From: Lewinellaceae bacterium
GTDB lineage: Bacteria > Bacteroidota > Bacteroidia > Chitinophagales > Saprospiraceae
Reading direction: 5' to 3'
Assembly (NCBI GenBank): GCA_020636005.1
Contig: JACJYR010000004.1
Coordinates: 1 to 64,000 of the forward strand
DNA length: 64,000 nucleotides
The position numbers were made by a program, and so were the translations under genes. Every line of letters starts with the position of its first letter. The first letter of the stretch is position 1. Shown piece after piece: positions 8,290-16,744 of the stretch. A model generated the notes under the pieces. It did no database searches. It had not been told where the DNA came from and was given only the letters and a program-made list of their open reading frames with translations.

Positions 8290-11040
8290 TTATAATTTCC
8301 TCAGTGCTTCTTCCAAAATCCGGATCTTCTCCGTTGCATCTGCCAGCTTTTTACGCTCACTTTCCACGACTTGCAGCGGGGCGCCGCTCACGAAACGCTC
8401 GTTGTCGAGTTTCTTTTCTACGCTGCCAGCGAAGCCCCGGTAGTATTCGAGGTCTTTCATCAGGCGCGCCCGCTCAGCCTCCATGTCAATGGTAATGTCC
8501 ATTTGGAGGAAGTATTTTTCCGTGCCGGAGATGAAGGCTACCGTGCCTGCTGGCTCATTATCCATCAGGGTCAGTTCGCTGATGTTGCCTATTTTCTGCA
8601 CGAGGCCCGACAGGCCGGTCATGGCATACAGCTCCCTGGCACTGGGCGTGTCCTGCACGTGGAGTTTGAGGGGTTCTTTTGGTGAAACGCCCTTGCTGCT
8701 GCGGGCGTCCCTTATTTTCGTAATGGCGTCTTTTGCTTTTTCCACATTTTGAATCAAGGCTTTGTCCACACGCCCGGCGCTGGGGTAAGCCGTTACGATG
8801 CAGTCGTTGCCTTCGTGGCGATGGCGGAGCTGGTGCCAGATCTCCTCGGTCACGAAAGGCATGAAAGGGTGCAGCGCCGACATCATTTTTTCAAAAATGG
8901 TAATCGTTGCCTCGTAGGTCTTGCGGTCAAGCGGTTCGCTCACGCCATCGCCTGTGTAGTTGGGTTTGATGATTTCCAGGTACCAGGAGCAGAAGTCGTC
9001 CCAGATGACTTGGTACAATCCCATCAGCACATCGCCGAGGCGGTACTGGTCAAAGTTGGATGCTACGCTGGCGAGGGTATGGTCGAATTTGTGATTTATC
9101 CATTTTACGGCCAGCGCATTTACTTCGCTTTGCTCCGATCCGTCCGTTTCCCAACCTTTAATGAGGCGGAGGGCGTTCCACATTTTGTTGCAGAAATTGC
9201 GGCCCTGCTCGCAGAGTTTGCTTTCGTTCAGCACTTCTTTCGTGGCTGGGTCAAAGGGCGCATCAAAGATAATATCGTTCCCCGCCGAGCCGGAGAGCAA
9301 CATGCCGAAACGGACGCCATCGGCGCCATAGTTTTCGATGAGTTCGAGGGCTTCGGGCGAGTTGCCGAGCGATTTGGACATCTTGCGGCGCTTGTTGTCC
9401 CGCACCATGCCCGTGAAATAGACATCGTGAAATGGCATCTTGCCTTTCAGGTCAGTGCCCAATAATTCCTCCGACCACTCATACCCGGCCATGATCATAC
9501 GGGCCACCCAGAAAAACATGATGTCCCAGCCGGTCACCAGTACGCTGGTAGGATAATAGTATTTGAGTTCTTCTTTTGTCTTAAAACCATCAAAAACACT
9601 AATGGGCCAGAGCCAGGAGGAGAACCAGGTGTCCACCACGTCCTCGTCCTGCTCCAGGTCGTTGATGGTCAGGGAGTTGTTGCCCGTCCTGGCTTTGGCT
9701 TGTGCCAATGCCCCTGCAACATTTTCAGCAACAAAAACTGCTTCCTCTCCGTCCACCGTCCACCGTCCACCAGCTGCCGTCTTCAGGTACCAGGCCGGAA
9801 TCCGCTGCCCCCACCATAATTGGCGGCTGATGCACCAGTCCCGTACATTGTCCTCCTGCAGCCATTGGTAGTACATGTTCCACATGTTTTCGGGGTAAAA
9901 TTTCACCTCGCCACTCTTCACGGCCTGGAGGGCGGTTTTGGCAAAATCCTTCATGTCGAGGAACCACTGATTGGTCAGCCTTGGCTCTACTACGGCGTTG
10001 GTGCGTTCGCTGCGGCCGATGCTGGTGCTGTAGTCTTCCAGTTTAATTAAAGCACCGCTATCTTCCAGCAGCTTGCGGATTTTTTTGCGTGCCACAAAGC
10101 GGTCTTCGCCCACGAGGATTTGGGCGTGTTCGTTGAGCTTTCCGTCCTCGGTCAATATATCAATGACGGGCAGGTTGTGGCGCTTGCCAACGTCGAGGTC
10201 GTTCTGGTCGTGTGCGGGGGTTATTTTCAATGCGCCCGTGCCGAATTCCCTGTCCACGTAACTGTCAGCAATGATAGGGATGGGCTTGTTGATGAGGGGT
10301 ATCAATACCATCTTGCCCACGAGGTGCCTGTATTTAGGCTCGTCGGGGTGAACGGCGATGGCCACGTCGGCCATGATGGTTTCGGGCCGCTGGGTAGCGA
10401 TGGTGATGCCGTCGCCGGGGTTGTCCTGAAAAGGGTAGCGGATATGGAAAAGCTGGGAATTTTCTGTTTGGTGGATAACCTCCTCGTTGGACAAGACAGT
10501 TTTCGCTTCCGGATCCCAGTTGGTCATGCGGAGGCCCCGGTAGAGTTTGCCTTTTTTAAATAAATCCACAAAAACGTGGACAACGGCGTCGCTGAGGCTT
10601 GGCTCCATGGTGAAACGGGTGCGCTGCCAGTCGCAGGATGCACCGAGTTTCTTAAGCTGATCGAGGATGATGCCGCCGTATTCTTCCTTCCATTCCCAGG
10701 CATATTTCAAGAACTCCTCCCGGCTGATATCGCCTTTTTTGATGCCCTTTTTGCGGAGCATCTGCACCACTTTGGCCTCGGTGGCGATGCTGGCATGGTC
10801 GGTGCCGGGCACCCAACAGGCATTTTTGCCCTGCATCCTCGCCCGGCGGATCAGCACATCTTGTATAGTGTTGTTGAGCATGTGGCCCATGTGCAGCTTC
10901 CCGGTCACGTTGGGCGGCGGTATCAGGATGGTAAATGGCTCACAGTCATCAGGCTCGGAATGGAAATAGTTGTGCGCCTCCCAGTGGGCGTACCATTTGG
11001 CTTCGGTTTCTTTTGGATTGTATCGTGTAGAAAGGGACAT
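8290..11040 (-). CDS. valS: Valine--tRNA ligase
   Basis: Class I aminoacyl-tRNA synthetase of 916 residues that charges tRNA-Val in the cytoplasm. It has the HIGH-type motif HMGH (50-53) after PPPNVTG, the tRNA-binding and editing region (about 200-400, with TQRPETIMADVAIAVHP), the KMSKS loop RRKMSKSLGNSPEA (near residue 550), an anticodon-binding domain, and the C-terminal Val-tRNA-synthetase coiled coil (MEAERARLMKDLEYYRGF onward, last 65 residues). The open frame extends upstream to 11148, but that part translates an intergenic tandem repeat; the ATG at 11040 starts the conserved YNPKETEAKWY block. Confidence 0.98.
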   Translation of the reverse strand: MSLSTRYNPKETEAKWYAHWEAHNYFHSEPDDCEPFTILIPPPNVTGKLHMGHMLNNTIQDVLIRRARMQGKNACWVPGTDHASIATEAKVVQMLRKKGIKKGDISREEFLKYAWEWKEEYGGIILDQLKKLGASCDWQRTRFTMEPSLSDAVVHVFVDLFKKGKLYRGLRMTNWDPEAKTVLSNEEVIHQTENSQLFHIRYPFQDNPGDGITIATQRPETIMADVAIAVHPDEPKYRHLVGKMVLIPLINKPIPIIADSYVDREFGTGALKITPAHDQNDLDVGKRHNLPVIDILTEDGKLNEHAQILVGEDRFVARKKIRKLLEDSGALIKLEDYSTSIGRSERTNAVVEPRLTNQWFLDMKDFAKTALQAVKSGEVKFYPENMWNMYYQWLQEDNVRDWCISRQLWWGQRIPAWYLKTAAGGRWTVDGEEAVFVAENVAGALAQAKARTGNNSLTINDLEQDEDVVDTWFSSWLWPISVFDGFKTKEELKYYYPTSVLVTGWDIMFFWVARMIMAGYEWSEELLGTDLKGKMPFHDVYFTGMVRDNKRRKMSKSLGNSPEALELIENYGADGVRFGMLLSGSAGNDIIFDAPFDPATKEVLNESKLCEQGRNFCNKMWNALRLIKGWETDGSEQSEVNALAVKWINHKFDHTLASVASNFDQYRLGDVLMGLYQVIWDDFCSWYLEIIKPNYTGDGVSEPLDRKTYEATITIFEKMMSALHPFMPFVTEEIWHQLRHRHEGNDCIVTAYPSAGRVDKALIQNVEKAKDAITKIRDARSSKGVSPKEPLKLHVQDTPSARELYAMTGLSGLVQKIGNISELTLMDNEPAGTVAFISGTEKYFLQMDITIDMEAERARLMKDLEYYRGFAGSVEKKLDNERFVSGAPLQVVESERKKLADATEKIRILEEALRKL

Positions 11041-11110
11041 GGTTTTGAATGAGTGGGTGAAACAATGAGTGAATGAGTGAATGTTTGAATGAGTGAATGT
11101 TTGAATACTT
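11041..11110. repeat. Tandem GAATGAGTGAATGTTT repeats in the valS leader
   Basis: Starting one base before the valS ATG (minus strand), the leader is built from repeated ATGAGTGA and GAATGTTT octamers. Related octamer arrays occur before other genes in the window (12220-12260, 16750-16784). Because the array lies in the 5' leader and not in the frame, it could affect translation or spacing. Confidence 0.7.
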
Positions 11111-11147
11111 TGGTTTGCGGGGCGGGGTGATTCCCTTGCCGGAACCA

Positions 11148-11342
11148 TCAGTGCCTGGGCATAAAAATCCAGAGGAGGATATATACCAGGATGCCGGGGA
11201 AGGCGGCACTGAAAATGGAAACCAGCACGTAGAAGATGCGCATGTTGTCAGGTTGCCAGCCAAAATATTCAGCGAGGCCGCCACAAACGCCTGCAATGAT
11301 CTTGTTTTTACTCGAACGGGCCAGTTTTCTTTCAGTTGCCAT
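11148..11342 (-). CDS. PspC-domain membrane protein
   Basis: Protein of 64 residues consisting of a single PspC domain: a basic N-terminus (KLARSSKNK), the hallmark IIAGVCGGLAEYFGW and one or two hydrophobic helices ending LVYILLWIFMPRH. Stand-alone PspC proteins are envelope-stress related in other bacteria; the role in Bacteroidota is not settled. The ATG at 11342 (MATERKL) begins the domain; the frame extends upstream without conserved sequence and would overlap the 3' end of the exonuclease gene. Both genes are on the minus strand, in the order exonuclease then PspC. Confidence 0.9.
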   Translation of the reverse strand: MATERKLARSSKNKIIAGVCGGLAEYFGWQPDNMRIFYVLVSIFSAAFPGILVYILLWIFMPRH

Positions 11343-11394
11343 GATTTCAAAACTTTTATTTGGAAATAAGGGTGAACGGGCGGTGGCAAAGTTG

Positions 11395-12213
11395 CTACCG
11401 CTGGTTTTTCTCAAATTCTTTCATCAGGTTTTTCACGATGCGCTTCACCTGCACGGAGAAATCCTTGCTCAAAATCCAGTGTCCGTACTGGAATTCCTGT
11501 TCCAGCACTTTCATCACTGGCACACCGGTATATTTTCCAAAATTGAAGACGACCTCGCCCCGTTCGTTGTATTTCAGGCGGTTCGTCACGTCAATCGTGC
11601 CGGTGTCCTGGGTGAAATCGTGGAGGCTTTTTACATCCATCGAAACAGGGGCCGGGGTCACATTGCCATCGTCGTCTTTATAGTCCACGCCCTCGTACAT
11701 TTTGAGCTGGCCCTTAAAAACATCCACGGTGGCTTTCACGTCGGCCATGGCATCGTGCGCATCGTCGAAATCCTTGTTGCAGTAAAAGCGCAACGCCGCC
11801 CGGAGGTTGCGGGGTTCCATTTTATAAAAAATACGCTGAACATCCACAAAACGGCGGTTGTCCACGTCGAAATCCAACCCAACCCTGGCAAATTCCTCCA
11901 TGAGCATGGGCACATCGAAACGGCTGATGTTGTAGCCGGCCAGGTCGCTGTCGCCAATGAAGTCGTAAATCTGCTGGGCTACCTGTGCGAACAGGGGCTT
12001 GTTGGCCACGTCTTTTGGCAAGATACCATGTACGCTCATGGCCTCCTCCGAAATGGGGATGCCGGGGTTGATGAGCATTTCCAGTTCGGAAGGCTCCCGG
12101 CCATCCTTGAAATATTTGATAATGGCAATCTGCATGATCCTGTCCCGGATCACGTTCAGGCCGGTGGATTCGATGTCAAAAAAACAAAGGTCTCTTTTTA
12201 AGGTAAATTCCAT
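11395..12213 (-). CDS. DEDDh 3'-5' exonuclease with exonuclease X-like C-terminal domain
   Basis: Protein of 272 residues related to the DNA polymerase III epsilon and DnaQ families. The DEDDh motifs are visible: FFDIEST (Exo I, Asp and Glu near 12 and 14), GYNISRFDVPML (Exo II) and AHDAMADVKAT (Exo III, His-x4-Asp). After about residue 195 a second domain reads FNFGKYTGVPVMKVL..YGHWIL, the short domain found at the end of exonuclease X-like proteins. Likely role: DNA repair or proofreading-type trimming. It has no polymerase fusion. The next minus-strand gene is PspC, which begins 52 bp past its end. Confidence 0.92.
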   Translation of the reverse strand: MEFTLKRDLCFFDIESTGLNVIRDRIMQIAIIKYFKDGREPSELEMLINPGIPISEEAMSVHGILPKDVANKPLFAQVAQQIYDFIGDSDLAGYNISRFDVPMLMEEFARVGLDFDVDNRRFVDVQRIFYKMEPRNLRAALRFYCNKDFDDAHDAMADVKATVDVFKGQLKMYEGVDYKDDDGNVTPAPVSMDVKSLHDFTQDTGTIDVTNRLKYNERGEVVFNFGKYTGVPVMKVLEQEFQYGHWILSKDFSVQVKRIVKNLMKEFEKNQR

Positions 12214-12299
12214 GATGAGGGGATGAAGAATGAGAGAATGAGAGAATGAGAGAATGGGAACGGCTTGTGGTTTTATTCACCCATTCTATCCTTCACTCA
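12214..12299. repeat. GAGAATGA tandem repeat with opposing arm
   Basis: About five GAGAATGA-type units (12225-12256) immediately before the exonuclease ATG (minus strand). After a short spacer come complementary-looking units (CACCCATTC, CACTCATT), so the interval can fold into a loose hairpin. Same style as the arrays at 11041 and 16750. Confidence 0.65.
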
Positions 12300-13385
12300 T
12301 TAGTTGGTAACGAACATTTTTTCAACGCCCGGGGTATATTTTACCTGGAGGTTGCCTTGGTCGTCACTATAAATAAAAAGGGCTTCGATACCTTCCAGGC
12401 TGGAGGCCAAAGTAAACGATTTTTCCAAACCCAGTACCATGAAGCCGGTGGCGAGGGCGTCGGGCATGAGGCAGTCCTTTCCAAATACAGAAGCGCTCAG
12501 CAGGTTGCTTTTCTCCGGAAAACCCGTGAAAGGGCTGATAAAGTGGCTGTACTTCTGGCCGTCCATTTCGTGGAAATTCCGATAGTTGCCGGAGGTGGAA
12601 ACCGACATGTCCTGCAATTGGATGACCCTGGTAAAATCGGTGATTTCCGCATCAGATTTTGGGGTGTTGATGCCGATGGTCCACCATTCCCCGTTAGGGT
12701 TTTTGCCCCTGGCCCGGCTTTCGCCGCCGATGTCAACGAGGTAGTTTTTGATGCCTTTGAGTTCGAGCAGTTCGGCTACGATGTCGATGCCGTAGCCCTG
12801 GCCCGTGCCGCCGAAGTCGAGTTGGACGCCCGGACTGCTTTTCTTGAGCACGGCAAACCCGTTCTCGTCAACGGTGCTCATTTTTTCGAAGCCCACATAT
12901 TTTATCAATGAATCCACGGCCAGGCTGTCCACTTTTTCCACCGCCTTGTGGGGCGTGTATCCAAAACCCCAATAGTTCACCAGCGGCATGATGGTGGGGT
13001 CGAAGGCCTTGTCAGTGCGATCGTGGGCTGCCCTGGCAGCCAGCAGGTTGGTGTAAAAGTGGCGGTTGACCACCTGGCCGCAGTTGGCCGGGTGTTCGAT
13101 GCATTGCGAATAGGACTCGAAGTTCAATCCCAAATCGAAGACGCTGTCCGCCTGGTTGAACTGCGAAATGGTGGAATTCGGCTCGTAGGTGGAAATTTCG
13201 TGGTTTACGGCTTTGAGCAGCGAATCAATAGGCGCAGAAAAATCCCTGTTCAGGCTGTCCTGATAGGTGATTTTATAATAGGTGCCCATCGTCTTGCCCT
13301 CTACCGAAAGATAAGGTGACTTTTTTTCATTGTTACAAGCTGCCAGTAGAAGGGCAATGCCCATATAAAAGGTGAGTTTTTTCAT
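12300..13385 (-). CDS. apbE: FAD:protein FMN transferase (ApbE), lipoprotein form
   Basis: Flavin transferase of 361 residues that attaches FMN covalently to a Thr/Ser of target proteins such as Rnf/Nqr subunits on the periplasmic side. It starts with MKKLTFYMGIALLLAAC, a type II signal with lipobox Cys17. ApbE motifs in order: GKTMGTYYKITY, DSLLKAVNHEISTYEPNS, FDPTIMPLVNYWGFG, the FAD-binding LDFGGTGQGYGID and VDIGGESRARG, and the metal-site region KYSHFISPFTG..CLMPDALAT. The ATG at 13385 is preferred to an upstream start at 13460, which would remove the signal from the N-terminus. No Nqr or Rnf genes are in view. Confidence 0.95.
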   Translation of the reverse strand: MKKLTFYMGIALLLAACNNEKKSPYLSVEGKTMGTYYKITYQDSLNRDFSAPIDSLLKAVNHEISTYEPNSTISQFNQADSVFDLGLNFESYSQCIEHPANCGQVVNRHFYTNLLAARAAHDRTDKAFDPTIMPLVNYWGFGYTPHKAVEKVDSLAVDSLIKYVGFEKMSTVDENGFAVLKKSSPGVQLDFGGTGQGYGIDIVAELLELKGIKNYLVDIGGESRARGKNPNGEWWTIGINTPKSDAEITDFTRVIQLQDMSVSTSGNYRNFHEMDGQKYSHFISPFTGFPEKSNLLSASVFGKDCLMPDALATGFMVLGLEKSFTLASSLEGIEALFIYSDDQGNLQVKYTPGVEKMFVTN

Positions 13386-13470
13386 CAAAAGATCTTTCTG
13401 TTTTTTGTTCAAACGGCTTTTGCAGATAAAACAACGAACACGCAAACACGCAAACAACATCAGTTAAGTA

Positions 13471-13568
13471 ACGATGAAAAATAAGTTCTCTATTTTGATT
13501 TTGAAACCCCAGTACCGGAAGGGTTTTCTAAAAATAAAATAGTCATTTTATTTCTTCTTCGATCCTAA
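13471..13568 (+). repeat. Family B intergenic repeat, copy 3
   Basis: Reads ATGAAAAATAAGTTCTCTAT, then GATTTTGAAACCCC-AGTA-CCGGAAGGGTTTTC, then a tail TTTCTTCTTCGATCC. The tail runs into the last codons of the TerC gene (minus strand, stop at 13543), so in this copy the end of the repeat is coding. It shares order and spacing with copy 2 at 6997. Confidence 0.65.
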
Positions 13569-14400
13569 ACATCCCCTCTTGCTCAGCTTCCTTCCCAACA
13601 CCATGCAACTGGACGGGTTTCTGCTTTTTGCGAAGCCGCATATTGAGGAATTCCACCAACAAGGAGAAAGCGATGGCAAAATAGAGGTAACCTTTCGGCA
13701 CCGTGCCTACCTCGGCACCGGCTATGACCACATGGCCCAGGTGCGCTCCTTCTGCGATGAGCATAAACCCTATCATGATCAGGAAGGCCAGGCCGAGCAT
13801 TTGGATGGTGGGGTGCTGATTGACAAAGCGCCCCACCGGCACGGCAAACAACATCATGATGACCACCGAAAAGATGACAGCTATGATCATAATTATCAGT
13901 GCCCCGTGAAGGCCGTTGGTCATGCCCACTGCAGTCAGGATGGAGTCGAAGGAGAATACAATATTGATGACGGTAATTTGGAGGATAACGCTGTTGAGGG
14001 TGGCAAAACCACTTTTTTTGCCAGCTTCGCCGAGGTGATCGTCGCCTTCCAGTTTGTGGTGTATTTCGGTGGTGCTTTTATAGAGCAGGAACAAACCGCC
14101 CGCAATCAGGATGAGGCTCTGACCGGAAAAGCCGGCGTGGATAAAGCTGTTTTCAATCACCAGCCAGGGCTCGCTCATGGCAATGAGGGCTGAAATGCCG
14201 AACAGTAAAAGGATGCGGAGCACCATAGCCAGCAACAACCCGATGTTTGCTGCCTTCTTTTGTTGGTCCTGCGGCAGCTTGTTGGCGGCGATGGAGATAA
14301 AAATGATATTGTCAATGCCAAGCACAATTTCCAGGAAAGTGAGCGTCAGCAGGCTCATCCAGGTATCGGCACTTGCAAAGTTGGGCATCACGAGGTCCAT
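13543..14400 (-). CDS. TerC-family integral membrane protein
   Basis: Inner-membrane protein of 285 residues. The hallmark TerC motif FLEIVLGIDNIIFISI is near residue 22, with acidic residues inside the first helix. Further helices: GLLLAMVLRILLLFGISALI, LILIAGGLFLLYKSTTEIHH, the second half-repeat VINIVFSFDSILTAVGM, and three more to the C-terminus. TerC proteins are linked to tellurite resistance and, in several bacteria, to manganese export or metal loading of exported proteins; an MntH importer is encoded at 21.6 kb in this window. Start at 14400 (MDLVMPNFAS); 14394 and 14430 are alternatives. Confidence 0.92.
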   Translation of the reverse strand: MDLVMPNFASADTWMSLLTLTFLEIVLGIDNIIFISIAANKLPQDQQKKAANIGLLLAMVLRILLLFGISALIAMSEPWLVIENSFIHAGFSGQSLILIAGGLFLLYKSTTEIHHKLEGDDHLGEAGKKSGFATLNSVILQITVINIVFSFDSILTAVGMTNGLHGALIIMIIAVIFSVVIMMLFAVPVGRFVNQHPTIQMLGLAFLIMIGFMLIAEGAHLGHVVIAGAEVGTVPKGYLYFAIAFSLLVEFLNMRLRKKQKPVQLHGVGKEAEQEGMFRIEEEIK

Positions 14401-14484
14401 AGTTCCTGCGGGTTGATGAAGTGGAAGCATAGGCTGGCGCCGCCGCATCCGGGCGCAAGTTTACGAAAAAGGTTGTTGAACCTG

Positions 14485-15396
14485 CTACCCCGCTACAAAC
14501 TCCACTACCCTGTCGATGACATCCCGGTGTTTCATGAGTTTGTAATGACCATATCCCTGCGTCACGAGGAGGCTGGTATGTTCATATTTTTCAAAAATGG
14601 ATTCAGCAGAAGTAAAAGGGACCGAAAGATCGAATTTGTCGTGGACGATCAACACTTCGCCTACATTCACTTTCCCAAGCGACTGTTCGACGTCCAGTTC
14701 CTTCAGCGGCAACCCTGATTTTGATTGCAGTAATTTTTGGAAAGATTTTGATGCGGCAGCGGGTAGGTTGATGAGTTTCACATAATCTTCAACGACCTGC
14801 CGGGTGCTGGCAGGCACGCCTATCAGCACCAGTTTTTCGATATGGATGGAGTTGTCCAGGTGAGAAAGTGCGAAAACGCTCGTCGCACCGCCAAAGGAGT
14901 GGGTGATAATGCTTTCCACGCCACCTGTTTGATAAATAACGGCCTTGATGGCCCCTGCAAAATGGGGCAGGTTGGTATGCTTGCCGGAAGAATTTCCATG
15001 CGCCGGCCCGTCGAGTGCGACGACCCGGTAGCCCGCCGCCACCAGCCCCGGCACAAAGGTGCGCATAGCGGTACCCCTTGATTCCCAGCCATGTACGAGT
15101 AGGATGGTCTTTTCGCCGGTGCCCCACTCGTAACATTTGAGGATGATTTTGCCGTATAGCACTTCAAAAAGCCTGGCGCTTTCCAGTACCGGATCGGTGG
15201 TGCGGTGGACAGCACGCACCCGTGGCTTACTGAAGAGGTAATAGGCAGCTTTCGCCGCCTGCTTTGGAAAAATATGCCCGAATGTGGCAAAGGCCCATTT
15301 CACCAGGTGCAGGTAAAACGGGTATTCTTTTTTCTTTTCCGGCAGGGTTTCCAACTGGAAGGCCGGCAACACTTCGATGTTTTTGGTCGCTGTCAT
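14485..15396 (-). CDS. Alpha/beta hydrolase
   Basis: Cytoplasmic hydrolase of 303 residues. Conserved elements: oxyanion strand ILLVHGWESRGTAM, LDGPAHGNSSGK, the nucleophile elbow THSFGGATS (Ser in S-F-G-G), an acid-site strand VLIVHDKFDLSVPF and the catalytic His in GYGHYKLM near the C-terminus. Substrate unknown. It lies downstream of a TetR-family gene on the same strand, and a copy of the proposed TetR operator sits 87 bp before its start, so control by that regulator is likely. No signal peptide. Confidence 0.9.
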   Translation of the reverse strand: MTATKNIEVLPAFQLETLPEKKKEYPFYLHLVKWAFATFGHIFPKQAAKAAYYLFSKPRVRAVHRTTDPVLESARLFEVLYGKIILKCYEWGTGEKTILLVHGWESRGTAMRTFVPGLVAAGYRVVALDGPAHGNSSGKHTNLPHFAGAIKAVIYQTGGVESIITHSFGGATSVFALSHLDNSIHIEKLVLIGVPASTRQVVEDYVKLINLPAAASKSFQKLLQSKSGLPLKELDVEQSLGKVNVGEVLIVHDKFDLSVPFTSAESIFEKYEHTSLLVTQGYGHYKLMKHRDVIDRVVEFVAG

Positions 15397-15482
15397 AGGT
15401 GAAAATAAGTTTTGCTTATTGGGTTTTGAATGGACGCCCGTTTATCCCGAAACTCGTCTTTAAAAAATTCAAAACGTTTAAA

Positions 15483-15492
15483 ACCAATCGGT
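15483..15492. promoter_or_regulatory. Candidate TetR operator ACCAATCGGT before the hydrolase gene
   Basis: AAACCAATCGGTCTTTT is the reverse complement of the site in the TetR promoter (ACCGATTGGT, 16140-16149). It lies 4 bp past the TetR stop codon and 87 bp before the hydrolase start. The half-sites ACC and GGT flank a 4-bp centre, the same layout as the NemR-type TetR site ACCNNNNGGTCT. I saw no clear -33/-7 pair here. Confidence 0.6.
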
Positions 15493-15495
15493 CTT

Positions 15496-16110
15496 TTAGT
15501 TTCTCAAACTCTCAATCATGCTGAGCAGTTGCCTCGACATGACCTCAAAAGGCTTAACACTGCGCTGGATGCGTGCGAGCAGGATGCCACCCTCCAGGTT
15601 CCCGATGAAAAGGGTGGCGAATTCGTCCTTGTCAATATCGGCCCTCACCTCGCCTTTTTCAATACCCTTTTCCAGGGTGCGGACGATGCGGTATTTCCAA
15701 ACAGCGATTGCCTCTACCACTTTGTCACGGAGTACGCCGTGGCCATCGTCTGCTTCCACGGCAGTGTTCTGGATGGGGCAACCGCCTTCCACCGGCGGGT
15801 TCAGCACCCTTTCCCGGTAGAAATAAACAACGGCCTTCAGCTTGTCCAGGGAGTTTTCGATGACACCTGTCCTTTCGCCAATTTCCTGGTACACCTGGTC
15901 CACGGCATGTTCGAAGGCAGCGATGGCAATTTCTTCCTTTACGCCATTCTTGTCGAGGCCTTCCCGCTTGAAATTGCCGTAAATCCCGCCTTTGGAAAGG
16001 CCAGTGGCTTCCATGATATCGGACATGGAGGTGCCGTTGTAGCCTTTTTGGTTGAACAGGATGGCTGCTTTTTCCACGATAAACCGCCTTGTTTTTTCCG
16101 ATTTGGACAT
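15496..16110 (-). CDS. TetR/AcrR-family transcriptional regulator
   Basis: DNA-binding repressor of 204 residues. The N-terminal helix-turn-helix has IVEKAAILFNQKGYNGTSM followed by DIMEATGLSKGGIYGNF (residues 11-48). The C-terminal ligand/dimer domain contains EGGCPIQNTAVEADDG; a cysteine in this region serves as the redox or electrophile sensor in NemR-like TetR proteins, so electrophile sensing is a reasonable inference. Its promoter carries an operator within the spacer, which predicts autorepression. The downstream alpha/beta hydrolase has a matching site. Confidence 0.92.
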   Translation of the reverse strand: MSKSEKTRRFIVEKAAILFNQKGYNGTSMSDIMEATGLSKGGIYGNFKREGLDKNGVKEEIAIAAFEHAVDQVYQEIGERTGVIENSLDKLKAVVYFYRERVLNPPVEGGCPIQNTAVEADDGHGVLRDKVVEAIAVWKYRIVRTLEKGIEKGEVRADIDKDEFATLFIGNLEGGILLARIQRSVKPFEVMSRQLLSMIESLRN

Positions 16111-16130
16111 GGTGAAATATTACAGTGGGG

Positions 16131-16160
16131 CAAAAATAAACCGATTGGTCTATTTTTCAA
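16131..16160 (-). promoter_or_regulatory. Promoter of the TetR gene with operator in the spacer
   Basis: On the minus strand: -33 TTG (16160-16158), 19-bp spacer, -7 TATTTTTG (16138-16131). This matches the Bacteroidota consensus TTG-N19-TAnnTTTG exactly. The palindrome ACCAATCGGT (16149-16140) fills the downstream end of the spacer, so a bound repressor would occlude the polymerase. The ATG follows 20 bp downstream. Confidence 0.75.
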
Positions 16161-16189
16161 AATAAATGGGATCATAGAATTTGCCTGGG

Positions 16190-16221
16190 TTGAAATTTTA
16201 TGGCCTATTCTGTTACATTTG
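16190..16221 (+). promoter_or_regulatory. Promoter of folK
   Basis: TTG at 16190-16192, 21-bp spacer, TACATTTG at 16214-16221, then ATG at 16229. The leader would be very short or absent. It diverges from the TetR promoter, 30 bp away. Confidence 0.7.
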
Positions 16222-16228
16222 CCCCGCT

Positions 16229-16738
16229 ATGGCCCAAACCCACATCATATACCTGCTCACCGGCGGCAATTTAGGCGACCGGATCGCCACGTTGCTTTCC
16301 GCCAAACAGCTCATCCAGGAGCGGTTGGGCAAGATCGTACAAACTTCAAGCTTCTATGAAACGGCAGCCTGGGGCGAGGTAGATCAACCCGACTACATCA
16401 ATCAGGCCCTGGAAGTGGCCACTACCCTATCCCCAAAGGAGGTGCTGAAAGTTATTTTCAACATCGAGGCCAGCCTGGGCCGGGTGCGCCGCAGCAAATG
16501 GGAATCCCGCCCCATTGATATAGACATCCTGTTTTACGACGATTTGATTTTGGAAACCAAAGAACTGACCATCCCCCACCCCCGGTTGCACCGCCGCAAT
16601 TTTGTGCTTATCCCGATGCTCGAAATTGCCCCTGAATTGGTACATCCCATCCTCAAAAAAACCATTGAGGAACTCTACGAAGACTCAGAGGATGATCTCG
16701 ATGTCATCCTCCTGGAGCCGGTAGCCAGCGGGCAGTAG
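16229..16738 (+). CDS. folK: 2-amino-4-hydroxy-6-hydroxymethyldihydropteridine diphosphokinase
   Basis: Folate-pathway enzyme of 169 residues that transfers pyrophosphate from ATP to 6-hydroxymethyl-dihydropterin. It has the N-terminal LLTGGNLGDRIATL, SSFYETAAWG and the HPPK signature (R-x-S-K-W-E-SRPIDIDILFYDD) followed by the substrate strand LTIPHPRLHRRNFVLIPM, with a short acidic C-terminal tail. The start at 16229 (MAQTHIIYLL) is supported by the promoter 8 bp before it; an upstream in-frame ATG at 16181 would place the promoter inside the gene. A deoxynucleoside kinase gene follows in the same direction. Confidence 0.97.
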   Translation: MAQTHIIYLLTGGNLGDRIATLLSAKQLIQERLGKIVQTSSFYETAAWGEVDQPDYINQALEVATTLSPKEVLKVIFNIEASLGRVRRSKWESRPIDIDILFYDDLILETKELTIPHPRLHRRNFVLIPMLEIAPELVHPILKKTIEELYEDSEDDLDVILLEPVASGQ

Positions 16739-16744
16739 GCAGTT

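Noticed and set aside
8749..9465. 238-codon plus-strand open frame
   Set aside because: Lies inside valS on the opposite strand and resembles no protein.
11041..11110. Possible CRISPR array from evenly repeated units
   Set aside because: Units are 8-16 bp without unique spacers of constant length, and no cas gene is present.
11236..12201. 321-codon plus-strand open frame
   Set aside because: Antisense to the PspC and exonuclease genes, whose motifs are unambiguous.
15483..16149. Coincidental occurrence of ACCRATYGGT as an ordinary repeat
   Set aside because: Considered, but one copy sits exactly in the TetR promoter spacer and the other just before the next gene, so I kept the operator reading as a finding.
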